This document shows positions 26,434 through 34,403 of a stretch of 64,000 bases of DNA, piece by piece (position 1 is the first letter of the stretch; each line of letters begins with the position of its first letter). The translations under genes and the position numbers were made by a program. The notes beneath the pieces were generated by a model. It saw nothing but the letters and a program-made list of their open reading frames with translations, searched no databases and had not been told where the DNA came from. The DNA is from Microbacterium sp. Clip185 (GTDB lineage Bacteria > Actinomycetota > Actinomycetes > Actinomycetales > Microbacteriaceae), in assembly GCF_028743715.1 (NCBI RefSeq), contig NZ_CP117996.1, forward strand, positions 2,046,001 through 2,110,000. The letters run 5' to 3'.

Positions 26434-26834
26434 TCGGCGTCGCGGGGCGGATTGTGCATGAACTCGATGCGGATGCCGTTCGCGTCCTCGAGGAACGACG
26501 CGTAGTACCGGTCGGTGAAACGCGGGTACTCCTTCGGGTCGCGCACCGGCACCCAGCCCGCCGCGACGGCGATCTCGTGCAGACGCTCGACCTCTTCGCG
26601 CGAATCGACCGCGAAGGCCAGATGCTGCCATCCGACGCGGCCGTGGACGTGCGGGCCGGAACCGCTCTCGCGCGCAGGCATGAGGATGAGTTCCGTCTCG
26701 CGGTCGCGCCACCAGGAGACCGAGGTCTCGGCGCCCTCCCGCGTATACCCGAGCGCGGCCATGATCGGATCGAACTGCCGAGTCGCACTCGGTACGTCCT
26801 CGACGGTGATTCCCAGGTGATCGAAGATCGGCAT
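26430..26834 (-). CDS. VOC (glyoxalase/dioxygenase-fold) protein
   Basis: A 134-residue single-unit vicinal oxygen chelate protein. Metal ligand candidates are His7 (FDHLGI), His in GWQHLAF and the Glu in RIEFMHNP. The function within this broad superfamily is open: glyoxalase, dioxygenase or resistance protein. A near-consensus CAGGAT hexamer lies 6 nt before the ATG. Confidence 0.87.
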   Translation of the reverse strand: MPIFDHLGITVEDVPSATRQFDPIMAALGYTREGAETSVSWWRDRETELILMPARESGSGPHVHGRVGWQHLAFAVDSREEVERLHEIAVAAGWVPVRDPKEYPRFTDRYYASFLEDANGIRIEFMHNPPRDAD

Positions 26835-26914
26835 GCGTCGATCCTGGCAGCATCCGCCGACACGACACCGAGGACCTGCTGCGACAATGGATCTTCGGCG
26901 ATCGGAAGGCCCCT

Positions 26915-27256
26915 ATGAAGCTCGAGCACCTGGTGAGGTTCGTCGCTCTCGCCGAGCACCTGCACTTCCCGCGCGCAGCACAGTCGCTGGGCATCGCCCT
27001 GCCCGCGCTCTACAGCGCCGTCGACAAGCTCGAGGAGGAGGTCGGGCAGCCGCTCGTCATCCGCGAGGCTCCCACTCGCCTCACCCCGGCCGGCGCGCTG
27101 CTGCTCGACGAGGCACGCGCGCGCATCGCCGACGCGCCCGCGGCGGTGCGCCCGAAGGCCCCAGGCGGCGGCAAGGCCAAGGCATCGAAGGGCAAGGGCC
27201 GCGCCCCCATCGTGAAGGGGCAGCCGAAGCCCTACAAGAAGCGCCAGGGACGCTAG
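26915..27256 (+). CDS. HTH-only LysR-type protein with basic tail
   Basis: A 113-residue protein. Residues 1-65 are a complete LysR winged-helix domain (RFVALAEHLHFPRAAQSLGI, then LEEEVGQPLVIREA), with no effector domain. Residues 80-113 are instead rich in Lys, Gly and Pro. The stop codon is genuine and no LysR remnant follows in any frame, so this is a settled short form and not a fresh truncation. It may bind DNA like a small nucleoid protein. Confidence 0.83.
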   Translation: MKLEHLVRFVALAEHLHFPRAAQSLGIALPALYSAVDKLEEEVGQPLVIREAPTRLTPAGALLLDEARARIADAPAAVRPKAPGGGKAKASKGKGRAPIVKGQPKPYKKRQGR

Positions 27257-27276
27257 CCGCGAGCGTCCGGCCGTCC

Positions 27277-27282
27277 TACCCT
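27277..27282 (+). promoter_or_regulatory. -10 hexamer for the RibD/DHFR-like gene
   Basis: TACCCT ends 6 nt before the ATG at 27289. Confidence 0.5.
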
Positions 27283-27288
27283 GACGCC

Positions 27289-27844
27289 ATGGGTCTGCTG
27301 CGCTACTCGATCAACGTCACGCTCGACGGCTGCGTCGATCATCGCTCCGCGATCCCGGATGAGGAACTGCACCGACGCGCGGCCGAGTACATCGCGCGGG
27401 CCGACGTGCTCCTGTTCGGACGCGTCACATACGAGATGATGCAGGATGCATGGCGGCCGCCCGCATCCGATGCTCTCCCCGACTGGATGAAACCGTTCGG
27501 TCGCACGATCGACGCCGCCCGGAAGTACGTGGTCTCGAGCACATTGCGCGACGTCGATTGGAACGCCGAGCTGGTGCACGGCGATCTGGCCACCGCGGTG
27601 CGCGAACTGAAGCGGGATGCCGACGTCGCCACCGGCGGCGTGATGCTCCCCACGGCTCTCGCGGAGCTGGGCCTCATCGACGAGTACGAGTTCGTCGTGC
27701 ACCCGCGCATCACGGGCCACGGGCCACGGGCCGAGGCTCTTCGACGGGCTGACGACGCCGCTGGATCTTCAGCTCACCGATCGCATCGAGTACGGCTCGG
27801 GCGCCGTCGCGTCGCGGTACGTGCCCCGCGCTACAGCTCGGTGA
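27289..27844 (+). pseudogene. RibD/dihydrofolate-reductase-like protein, frameshifted
   Basis: The start (GLLRYSINVTLDGCVDH) and the body (LLFGRVTYEMMQDAW, VTGG-type ATGGVMLP) match the RibD C-terminal/DHFR-like family. After residue about 147 the frame is lost. The correct C terminus (RLFDGLTTPLDLQLTDR, then Ser-Arg-Tyr-Val-Pro-Arg) continues in the next frame and ends at the TGA 27842-27844. The cause is a 7-bp tandem duplication GGGCCAC (27714-27720 and 27721-27727). Removing one copy restores a 182-residue protein. Read unshifted, the frame runs to 27936, into the ABC-F gene on the other strand. Confidence 0.85.
27714..27734 (+). repeat. 7-bp tandem duplication causing the frameshift
   Basis: GGGCCAC occurs twice in direct succession (27714-27727), followed by the near copy GGGCCGA. 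Slippage between these would switch the gene on or off. Confidence 0.85.
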
Positions 27845-29471
27845 GCCGCCCCGCTTCGACGCGCCAGCGGCGGTCGGTGTCGACGGCGGCGAGCATGCGG
27901 CGATCGTGGGTCACGAGCAGGAGCGTCCCCTCGTAGGACTCGAGCGCCTGCTCCAACTGCTCGATCGCGGGCAGATCGAGATGGTTCGTCGGCTCGTCGA
28001 GCACGAGCAGGTTCACGCCCCGCGCCTGCAGCAGCGCCATCCCGGCGCGCGTGCGCTCGCCCGGCGAGAGCTCGTCGACCGCCCGGGTGACGTGGTCGGC
28101 CTTCAGCCCGAACTTCGCGAGCAGCGTGCGCACCTCGGCAGCGGCCATCTCGGGCACCAGATCGCCGAAGGCTTCGGCGAGCGGCCGGGTTCCGGACAGG
28201 AGTGCCCGGGCCTGGTCGATTTCACCGATCTGCACGTTGGCGCCGAGGGCGGCGCGCCCCGCATCCGGCTGCTGACGACCGAGCAGACCCCGCAGGAGCG
28301 TCGACTTGCCGGCGCCGTTGGGTCCGGTGATGCCGATGCGCTCGCCCGCGTTGACCTGCAGCGAGATCGGTCCGAGAACGAAGTCGCCCTGATGGAACTC
28401 TGCCTCCGACAGCGTCGCGACGACCGTGCTGGAGCGCGGCGCCGAGCCGATCGTGAACTCGAGCTGCCATTCCTTGCGCGGCTCCTCGACCTCCTCCAGC
28501 CGTGCGATGCGGCTCTCCATCTGCCGGACCTTCTGCGCCTGCTTCTCGCTCGACTCCATCGACGCCTTGCGCTTGATCTTGTCGTTGTCGGGCGACTTCT
28601 TCATGGCGTTGCGCACGCCCTGGCTCGACCACTCCCGCTGCGTGCGGGCGCGAGCGACGAGGTCCGCCTTCTTGTCGGCGAACTCGTCGTACTTCTCGCG
28701 CGCGTGCCGACGCACCGTGGCCCGCTCCTCGAGGTACGCGTCGTAGCCGCCGCCGTAGAGCCGGTTCGTGTTCTGCGCGAGATCGAGCTCGAGCACGCGC
28801 GTGACGCAGCGCGCCAGGAACTCGCGATCGTGGCTGACGAGCACGACGCCGCCGCGGAGGCCGCGCACGAAGGTCTCGAGCCGCTCAAGACCGTCCAGAT
28901 CGAGGTCGTTGGTCGGCTCGTCGAGCAGCACGATGTCGAAGCGGCTCAGCAGGAGGGCCGCGAGGCCGACGCGCGCCGCCTGTCCGCCCGACAGCGAGGT
29001 CATCAGCGCCTCCGCATCGAGCTGGAGTCCGAGGTCGGCGAGCACCGCGGGGATCCGTTCCTCCAGGTCGGCGGCGCCGCTGGCGAGCCAACGCTCCAGG
29101 GCCGTGCCGTACGCATCGTCTGCTCCGACGGCATCGGGGTCGGCGAGGGCGGCGGCGGCCGCATCCATCTGCTCCGTCGCCTGCGCACAACCCGTGCGGC
29201 GCGCGATGTACGCCGACACGGTCTCGCCGGCCACCCGCTCGTGCTCCTGCGGCAGCCAGCCCACGAAGGCGTCGGCCGGTGCGAGCGAGACGGTGCCGCC
29301 CTGCGGCTGGTCGACGCCGGCCAGCAGCCGGAGGAGCGTGGACTTGCCCGCCCCGTTGGCCCCGACGACACCGACGACGTCACCGGGGGCGACCGTCAAC
29401 TCGACGCCGTCGAAGAGTGTGCGATGGCCGTAGCCGCCGGCGAGCTGATGGGCGACGAGCGTTGCGGTCAT
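27831..29471 (-). CDS. ABC-F ATPase
   Basis: A 546-residue soluble protein with two ATPase domains and no membrane segment. Domain 1 has Walker A GANGAGKST (about residue 36), signature LSGGQAARV and Walker B DIVLLDEPTNDLD. Domain 2 has GPNGAGKST, LSPGERTRAG and NLLVLDEPTNHLD. The linker (about 230-310) is charged and rich in Lys/Arg, as in ribosome-acting ABC-F proteins. Candidate roles are translation rescue or antibiotic protection. The last 14 bp overlap the convergent frameshifted gene. Confidence 0.93.
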   Translation of the reverse strand: MTATLVAHQLAGGYGHRTLFDGVELTVAPGDVVGVVGANGAGKSTLLRLLAGVDQPQGGTVSLAPADAFVGWLPQEHERVAGETVSAYIARRTGCAQATEQMDAAAAALADPDAVGADDAYGTALERWLASGAADLEERIPAVLADLGLQLDAEALMTSLSGGQAARVGLAALLLSRFDIVLLDEPTNDLDLDGLERLETFVRGLRGGVVLVSHDREFLARCVTRVLELDLAQNTNRLYGGGYDAYLEERATVRRHAREKYDEFADKKADLVARARTQREWSSQGVRNAMKKSPDNDKIKRKASMESSEKQAQKVRQMESRIARLEEVEEPRKEWQLEFTIGSAPRSSTVVATLSEAEFHQGDFVLGPISLQVNAGERIGITGPNGAGKSTLLRGLLGRQQPDAGRAALGANVQIGEIDQARALLSGTRPLAEAFGDLVPEMAAAEVRTLLAKFGLKADHVTRAVDELSPGERTRAGMALLQARGVNLLVLDEPTNHLDLPAIEQLEQALESYEGTLLLVTHDRRMLAAVDTDRRWRVEAGRLTEL

Positions 29472-29490
29472 CCGTCGATTCTCCCAGGCG

Positions 29491-30339
29491 TCAGTCCGGC
29501 ACCGCGTCGCGGGCGCGCTGCGCCTCGTTCGCGGCGGCCTTCGCGGCGGATGCGGCTTCTCGCAGCCTTCGTTCGCGATGAGCGAGTTCGGCATCCGCCG
29601 CGTCCGCATCCGACACGAGCCGCTCGAGCTGCGCGCGCACCTCCGCGATCCGCTCGTGGAGCAGGTCGGCGTGCTCTCGCGCCTTACGCTCGGCGACCTC
29701 GGCGGCGACCCGCTCCCGTTCCACAGCCGTCGCGGTGCGCTCCGCATCCCGCGCGGCGCGTTCCGCGGCCTTGCGCGCACGGCGCACGGCGAGCTCGTCC
29801 GGATCGGATGCGGGGCGCGCGGCCGTCTCGCCAAGCGGGGAACCCGCGACGACCTCCGCCGCGTCGAGGTCGTCGAGCGCGCCGGCATCCAGCGGCTTGC
29901 GGAGGCGCCCCGTGAGGACGGCCGCGGCGGCGCGGGCATCCATGACGGCCGCGTTGATCGTCTGAGCGACGGCCTCGCGGGCAGAATCGGCGAGCGGGTG
30001 CCCCGCCTCCGCGGCCAGCGCCGCGGCACGTTTCGCCAGAGAGGCCACGAGCTGCCGGCGCTGGGTGCCGAGCCGGCGGAGCTCAGCCGCATCCAGATCT
30101 TCCTGCGCTTCGCGGAGCGCTGCGGCGAGTTCGATCGCCTCCACCAGTTGGCCGTCTGCGACGAGGAGGTTCACCGCCCACGCGGCGACGACAGGCTTGC
30201 GCAGAGCCTTGATCCGTGCGGCGTCGGCCGCATCCGCCGTCGCGGCCCGCTCGTCACGGGCGGCGGTGAACGCGTCGGGCGGCAGCCGGTACAGCGCGAC
30301 GGCGACCTCGTCGACGGGGTTCCCGGATGCGGCGGCCAT
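29491..30339 (-). CDS. Coiled-coil protein of unknown function
   Basis: A 282-residue Ala/Arg/Glu-rich protein. The N-terminal part has VDEVAVALYRLPPDAFTAARDE and KPVVAAWAVNLL, a conserved actinobacterial start I cannot name. Residues about 185-282 form one long predicted coiled coil. No catalytic motif. It is on the same strand and just upstream of the ABC-F gene (19 bp), so probably co-transcribed. A near-consensus CAGAAT hexamer precedes the ATG by 6 nt. Confidence 0.8.
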   Translation of the reverse strand: MAAASGNPVDEVAVALYRLPPDAFTAARDERAATADAADAARIKALRKPVVAAWAVNLLVADGQLVEAIELAAALREAQEDLDAAELRRLGTQRRQLVASLAKRAAALAAEAGHPLADSAREAVAQTINAAVMDARAAAAVLTGRLRKPLDAGALDDLDAAEVVAGSPLGETAARPASDPDELAVRRARKAAERAARDAERTATAVERERVAAEVAERKAREHADLLHERIAEVRAQLERLVSDADAADAELAHRERRLREAASAAKAAANEAQRARDAVPD

Positions 30340-30413
30340 GGGCTCATTCTGCCGGGCGGCTGGGATGCCCGTCGGGAGGGGCGCGGGGATGGACGCACGG
30401 CCGGCGGCGGCGC

Positions 30414-30610
30414 CCGAACTCCTGCAGAACGCGGCACACGGGGCTCCGCGACACCCGCACAGGGCGATGTGCAGGAGTTCAGGCACGGGCGCCGCAGGAA
30501 GCAGGCACCACAGGCGGTGCGGATGCACGGGCCGAACTCCTGCAGAATGCCGTGCGAGACCCTCCAGCAGCAGACCGAACCCCGATCTGCAGGAGTTCGG
30601 GCACGGGCCT
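30414..30610. repeat. Four copies of GAACTCCTGCA in alternating orientation
   Basis: Forward copies are at 30416-30426 and 30534-30544, reverse copies at 30470-30480 and 30588-30598. The matches extend to about 16 bp (CCGAACTCCTGCAGAA for the forward copies). The forward-reverse pairs would fold into two long imperfect stems. This fills the 346-bp gap between two minus-strand genes. I see no gene in it. Confidence 0.8.
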
Positions 30611-30685
30611 GACGGGGAAGTTCGGACGAGGAACGACGAAGGGCCGGGCGTCCGAAGACGCGCCGACCCTTCCGAAGGATGCGGG

Positions 30686-31351
30686 TCAGTCCCAGTCGAG
30701 GTAGTCCTCGATCGCCCACGACACGGCCCCGGTGTGGGTTGCCGGGAACAGGTGCTTGCCGCCGTCGACGTTCACGACGCTCACCAGCTCGGGCGCCGAG
30801 GCGCGCAGGTCCTCCCCGTTCGACGGCGGCGTGATGCGGTCTTCGGACCCCTGGATCACAAGCACGGGAACCCCGGCGGCGAGCGCAGGAAGCTCGCCCA
30901 GCGCTTCGCGGGCCGCGCGCTGCAGGCCGTCGACCTCCGCGTCCCGAAGTTCCTCCGGGGCGTCGGAGAGGTCGAGCTCGTCGGAGCCGGCCGCGCCCTC
31001 GACCCCGAGGAGCAGGACGCCGTTCACGCGGTCGTGGTGGTCGATCGCGACCACACGGGCGACCGTGCCGCCGAAGGCATGTCCGCCGATCCAGGCGTGG
31101 TCGATGCCGAGATGATCGAGCACGTCGACGACGTCCTGCGCGAGCTCGTGCAGCGACACGGCCGTATCCGACGGGCGACGCGTGCCGATGCGCACGACGC
31201 GGAAGTCTTCCTGCGCGACGGAGTGCCCGAGGGCCTCCAGGTAGCCGATATTCAGGCCCTGCGCCGGCAGCAGGACCAGGCCGGGGCCGTCGCCCTCGAC
31301 CGCGAACGGGATGGCGCGGCCGTCGGGCTCGAAGATCTGGGTGTCCGTCAT
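30686..31351 (-). CDS. Alpha/beta hydrolase-fold protein lacking the nucleophile serine
   Basis: A 221-residue protein with the hydrolase fold. Where the nucleophile elbow GxSxG should be (residues 90-94) it reads GHAFG, so Ala92 replaces Ser. The Asp (GSEDRITPP, about 176) and the late His (GGKHLFP) remain. The oxyanion segment LLPAQGLN also lacks the usual His-Gly. It probably cannot act as a serine esterase and may be a binding protein or use another mechanism. Good start at MTDTQIFEPDG. Confidence 0.85.
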   Translation of the reverse strand: MTDTQIFEPDGRAIPFAVEGDGPGLVLLPAQGLNIGYLEALGHSVAQEDFRVVRIGTRRPSDTAVSLHELAQDVVDVLDHLGIDHAWIGGHAFGGTVARVVAIDHHDRVNGVLLLGVEGAAGSDELDLSDAPEELRDAEVDGLQRAAREALGELPALAAGVPVLVIQGSEDRITPPSNGEDLRASAPELVSVVNVDGGKHLFPATHTGAVSWAIEDYLDWD

Positions 31352-31463
31352 GCGGGAGTCCTCTCGCGGAAGGCGGGATCGAGACGGCGATCGGGAACCC
31401 GGGGCACCGTGTGCCGCAGCGGTGATCGCCTGGGAGAATTTACCAGCCCAGGATGCGGTCGCC

Positions 31464-31925
31464 TCAGCGTCCGGCGCGCCGCAGCTGCCCGCCGATCACC
31501 ACGAGCAGGGCGCCCATACCGGCGGCGAAGGCTGCGACGCCGTAGGCCAGCACCGATGTGAACAGCGAGGTGCGGAGGGCGGATGCGGTGGACAGCGCGG
31601 CGCTCTGCTTGCGCAGGTCGGCCTCCTCCTGGCTCCCCTTCTCGACCTTCTGCAGCGCCGCGCTGATGTCGGCGTAGGTGCGACCACCGGCGCCGCGCTC
31701 TGCGTTGCCCTTGATGACCTGCGCTTCGATGTAGGCCGTGACCGGCCCCTGGACGGGGGCCCCGGCGAGCGCGGGCGCGTTCGGCGGCACAGTGATCTTC
31801 TCGGCGCGCAGCTGGCTGGTGACGGTGGCCCACGCTGCGCCGCCCACAGCGGCGAACAGCGTGCCGGCAGCAATGGCGTAGCCGCCGGCGCGACGGACGG
31901 AGGAGAGGTCGGAGCGCGTTGTCAT
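31464..31925 (-). CDS. Two-helix membrane protein
   Basis: A 153-residue protein of unknown function. Membrane helix 1 is at about residues 15-35 (YAIAAGTLFAAVGGAAWA), helix 2 at about 122-147. A loop of some 85 residues lies between them, on one face of the membrane, and includes a polar coiled stretch (ISAALQKVEKGSQEEADLRKQ). The ATG at 31925 has AAAGGA upstream, preferred over an in-frame ATG at 31961. Confidence 0.78.
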   Translation of the reverse strand: MTTRSDLSSVRRAGGYAIAAGTLFAAVGGAAWATVTSQLRAEKITVPPNAPALAGAPVQGPVTAYIEAQVIKGNAERGAGGRTYADISAALQKVEKGSQEEADLRKQSAALSTASALRTSLFTSVLAYGVAAFAAGMGALLVVIGGQLRRAGR

Positions 31926-32031
31926 GCGGGTCCTTTCAACGGAGACGGTCGTGTGCATCATCCCAGGCCGACGGATGCGGCGCGCGAGCCGCAGCCGTGC
32001 GATTCGGCGGTCAGGTTCGCTCGAACGCGGT

Positions 32032-33123
32032 CTAGGACGACCACCCGGCTATCAGATCGTGAATGAGATTGATCAAGCCGAACACGGCGAAGGCGGCACC
32101 GAGGACCCACCACCAGTCCTCCTTGACCGACAGCCGGCGCCCCTGCCGCGCGACCCCGCGCGCGTCCTGCGACCCGTTGAGGATATCGCCGGCGGAGTCT
32201 GTCGATCGCTGCAGGCGATCATCGCGCCATCGTTCCCACCGCAACACGCGCTCCGAGAGGACGTCCACGCTGGTCAGCAGTCGCTCCCACAGGGCCGGCT
32301 CGAGCGTGGCGAGCTTGCCGGGGGCGTAGAGGAACAGGTAGTCGTCGACGAGCTCGACGTCGAAAGCAGCGGCCTCATCGACGAAGACTGCCATCGTGTC
32401 GGGCGAGAAGAGATACAGGGCGTCCGTTTCGTATCCCTCCGGGCAGTACAGGGTGAAGAAGCGGTCGAAGTCACCCTCGAGTGACAACCGCTGCTCCTTC
32501 GCGAAAGCGATCGGCAGCCTTGGCCGGCCGACCGCGTTGTTGCCGTGCGCGTCGAGCACGATGTGCGGCAACGCGACGGGAAGTCGAATCGCGGCAAACC
32601 CCCATCGATACGTGCTCGTGCTCCTGCCCGAGCCTGTCGTGCAGGTGTGATTGCCGATCTCCAGCGCGTACCGCTCGCGTCGCCGGAGGATGTCGGTGAC
32701 GAACGCCGATGACTGCCCCGGCCGCGTGAAGATCATCCCCGGCAGGGCCGGGGCGGACGCATACGGCTCGTAGGTGAACCCGTTGGCCTCGGCGAAGCCG
32801 TTCAGTCGGTACGGACGCACGCCCGACCGACGCGACAACGCGCGAACGAGCAGGACGACCCCGATCACCGGCGGAATCGCGTACGGAAGGAGGATCGCGG
32901 TCAGAGCCCAATCCCACTCGTCGTCGGCGAAGAACGATCCGTCGATGAACACCACCCACATCGTGAGCAGTGCCAGCGGGAAGACGATGAGCAGCACGAC
33001 GCGCGTCAGGACGCCGCCCCATCGCGGACGGACGGTCGCCGGGAGCGAGCGTCGGTAGGCGCGGAGCCGTCGACGGTCGATCCGGGCGGTCAATGGGGCG
33101 GTGTCGACGCTCACGCGCGCCAT
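32032..33123 (-). CDS. Hypothetical membrane protein
   Basis: A 363-residue protein. Two hydrophobic helices lie at about residues 38-60 and 72-95, then a long soluble region of about 230 residues containing CTTGSGRSTSTYRWGFAAIRLP and ending with one C-terminal helix (WWWVLGAAFAVFGLINLIHDL). No known domain is recognised. No good promoter or ribosome site is visible at the ATG. Confidence 0.8.
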   Translation of the reverse strand: MARVSVDTAPLTARIDRRRLRAYRRSLPATVRPRWGGVLTRVVLLIVFPLALLTMWVVFIDGSFFADDEWDWALTAILLPYAIPPVIGVVLLVRALSRRSGVRPYRLNGFAEANGFTYEPYASAPALPGMIFTRPGQSSAFVTDILRRRERYALEIGNHTCTTGSGRSTSTYRWGFAAIRLPVALPHIVLDAHGNNAVGRPRLPIAFAKEQRLSLEGDFDRFFTLYCPEGYETDALYLFSPDTMAVFVDEAAAFDVELVDDYLFLYAPGKLATLEPALWERLLTSVDVLSERVLRWERWRDDRLQRSTDSAGDILNGSQDARGVARQGRRLSVKEDWWWVLGAAFAVFGLINLIHDLIAGWSS

Positions 33124-33138
33124 CCTAGGGCGGCCGCC

Positions 33139-33504
33139 CTACGGCGCGTCGACCGCTCGGCGATCACCTCGCGTCGAGGGTGCGCTCACGACCAGGAAGC
33201 GGACATCCGCGGGCCCGGGGTTGGCGAAGCGATGCGGGATGCCGGCCGGAACTTCTACGCCTTCGCCCGCCGAGAACTCGACCACTCCGTCCGCCGTGTG
33301 CAGATGGGCGCGGCCTTCGAGGGCGTAGAAGAACTGCCGCGCGGCGTCGTGGACGTGCCACTGCTCCCCCGAGCCCGCGGGCACCCGTTCCTCGATGACC
33401 GAGAGCCCGGGGTCGTCGACCAGCCGCCATCCGTCGGATACCTGGCCCCAGATGTAGTGCGCGGCGTTCTCGCGGCTGGTCGGCGTGAGCCCCTCCCCCG
33501 TCAT
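33139..33504 (-). CDS. Cupin-domain protein
   Basis: A 121-residue single cupin barrel. The metal ligands expected for the cupin motifs are visible: QWHVHDAARQF (His, His, Gln) and a second motif VPAGIPHRFANPG with His. Members range from enzymes to small-molecule binding regulators. The ATG overlaps the GNAT stop (ATGA). It is the last gene of a four-gene minus-strand operon (FAD enzyme, hypothetical, GNAT, cupin). Confidence 0.87.
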   Translation of the reverse strand: MTGEGLTPTSRENAAHYIWGQVSDGWRLVDDPGLSVIEERVPAGSGEQWHVHDAARQFFYALEGRAHLHTADGVVEFSAGEGVEVPAGIPHRFANPGPADVRFLVVSAPSTRGDRRAVDAP

Positions 33505-33956
33505 GAGGCACCGATGACCATGAGCCGGTCGGGGTCGGGGAACCGTTGGAAGCCCACGCGGGCGTAGAGCTCGTGCGCGTCGAGCGTCGAGAGCATGAGA
33601 CGTTTCAGACCGAGCGGGCGCGTCGCATCCACCACGGCGGATGCCAGCGCCTTGCCCAGCCCGCGCCCTCGCGCCTCGGGCGCCACGTACACGTCGCACA
33701 GCCACCCGAAGGTGACTCCGTCCGTCACGAGGCGGGCGTAACCGACCTGTGCACCCGTCGGGTCATACACGCCGAAGTTGACGGATGCGGCCGACGCGCG
33801 CTGCACCACGTCGAAGGAGCGCCCGATCGCCCAGAACGCGTCGGTCGACAGCCACCGGTGGACCCGCTCGAGGTCGAGGCGGTCGCGATCGGTGTCGATC
33901 TCGAAGCCATCGGCCAACGGGACGCACACGCGAGGAATGAGGGAGTCCATCGTCAT
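33501..33956 (-). CDS. GNAT acetyltransferase
   Basis: A 151-residue acetyl-CoA-dependent N-acetyltransferase. The acetyl-CoA-binding motif A is VYVAPEARGRGLGKALASAVV (about residues 95-115), with the R/Q-x-x-G-x-G/A signature intact. A conserved YARLVTDG strand precedes it. Substrate unknown. It is coupled to the cupin gene downstream (ATGA). Confidence 0.9.
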   Translation of the reverse strand: MTMDSLIPRVCVPLADGFEIDTDRDRLDLERVHRWLSTDAFWAIGRSFDVVQRASAASVNFGVYDPTGAQVGYARLVTDGVTFGWLCDVYVAPEARGRGLGKALASAVVDATRPLGLKRLMLSTLDAHELYARVGFQRFPDPDRLMVIGAS

Positions 33957-33959
33957 CGC

Positions 33960-34403
33960 TCAGCTCCGCGCTCGACGCGGTTGCAGCGGGATACTGTCCG
34001 TTCCACCCTCGGGCGAAGCGACCTCCCAGCGGATACCTGCGGGGTCCGCAGGGATGAGGGCGGCGAGCCACTCTGCCGCCTGCTCGACGAGCACCGTTTC
34101 GAGGCCATCGAACGTCCACTCGTCCGGACGCTCGGGCACATCCGGCTCCCAGCCCGTCTCTCCCCAGATGACGTCGAACACGCCGCGCTCGTGGTCGAAG
34201 CGCCGGTTGAGGGCGAAGTCGTCCGGCCCGTCGAAGCGGGCCATGATCGTGAACGGGCCCTCCGCATCCTGCTCGAGGAACACCTCGATCACGATGTCGT
34301 GTCGCCCCTCGCTCGCATCGGCCATCCGCTGCAGCACATCGGCCGCTCGCTCTGAAGCCCCTTCGAGCAGGGGACGCAGACGGGAACGGTAGTCGTCACT
34401 CAC
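33960..34403 (-). CDS. Hypothetical protein
   Basis: A 147-residue soluble acidic protein. It has a middle of alternating strands (HDIVIEVFLEQ, FTIMARFDGPD) and a helical C-terminal third. I cannot assign a family. The GTG start overlaps the stop of the FAD monooxygenase (GTGA), so it is part of the same operon. Confidence 0.75.
   Translation of the reverse strand: MSDDYRSRLRPLLEGASERAADVLQRMADASEGRHDIVIEVFLEQDAEGPFTIMARFDGPDDFALNRRFDHERGVFDVIWGETGWEPDVPERPDEWTFDGLETVLVEQAAEWLAALIPADPAGIRWEVASPEGGTDSIPLQPRRARS

Noticed and set aside
30686..31351. GHSVA at residues 42-46 as an alternative nucleophile elbow of the hydrolase
   Set aside because: It comes too early in the fold, before the strand that should carry the elbow, and the GHAFGG segment occupies the correct position.
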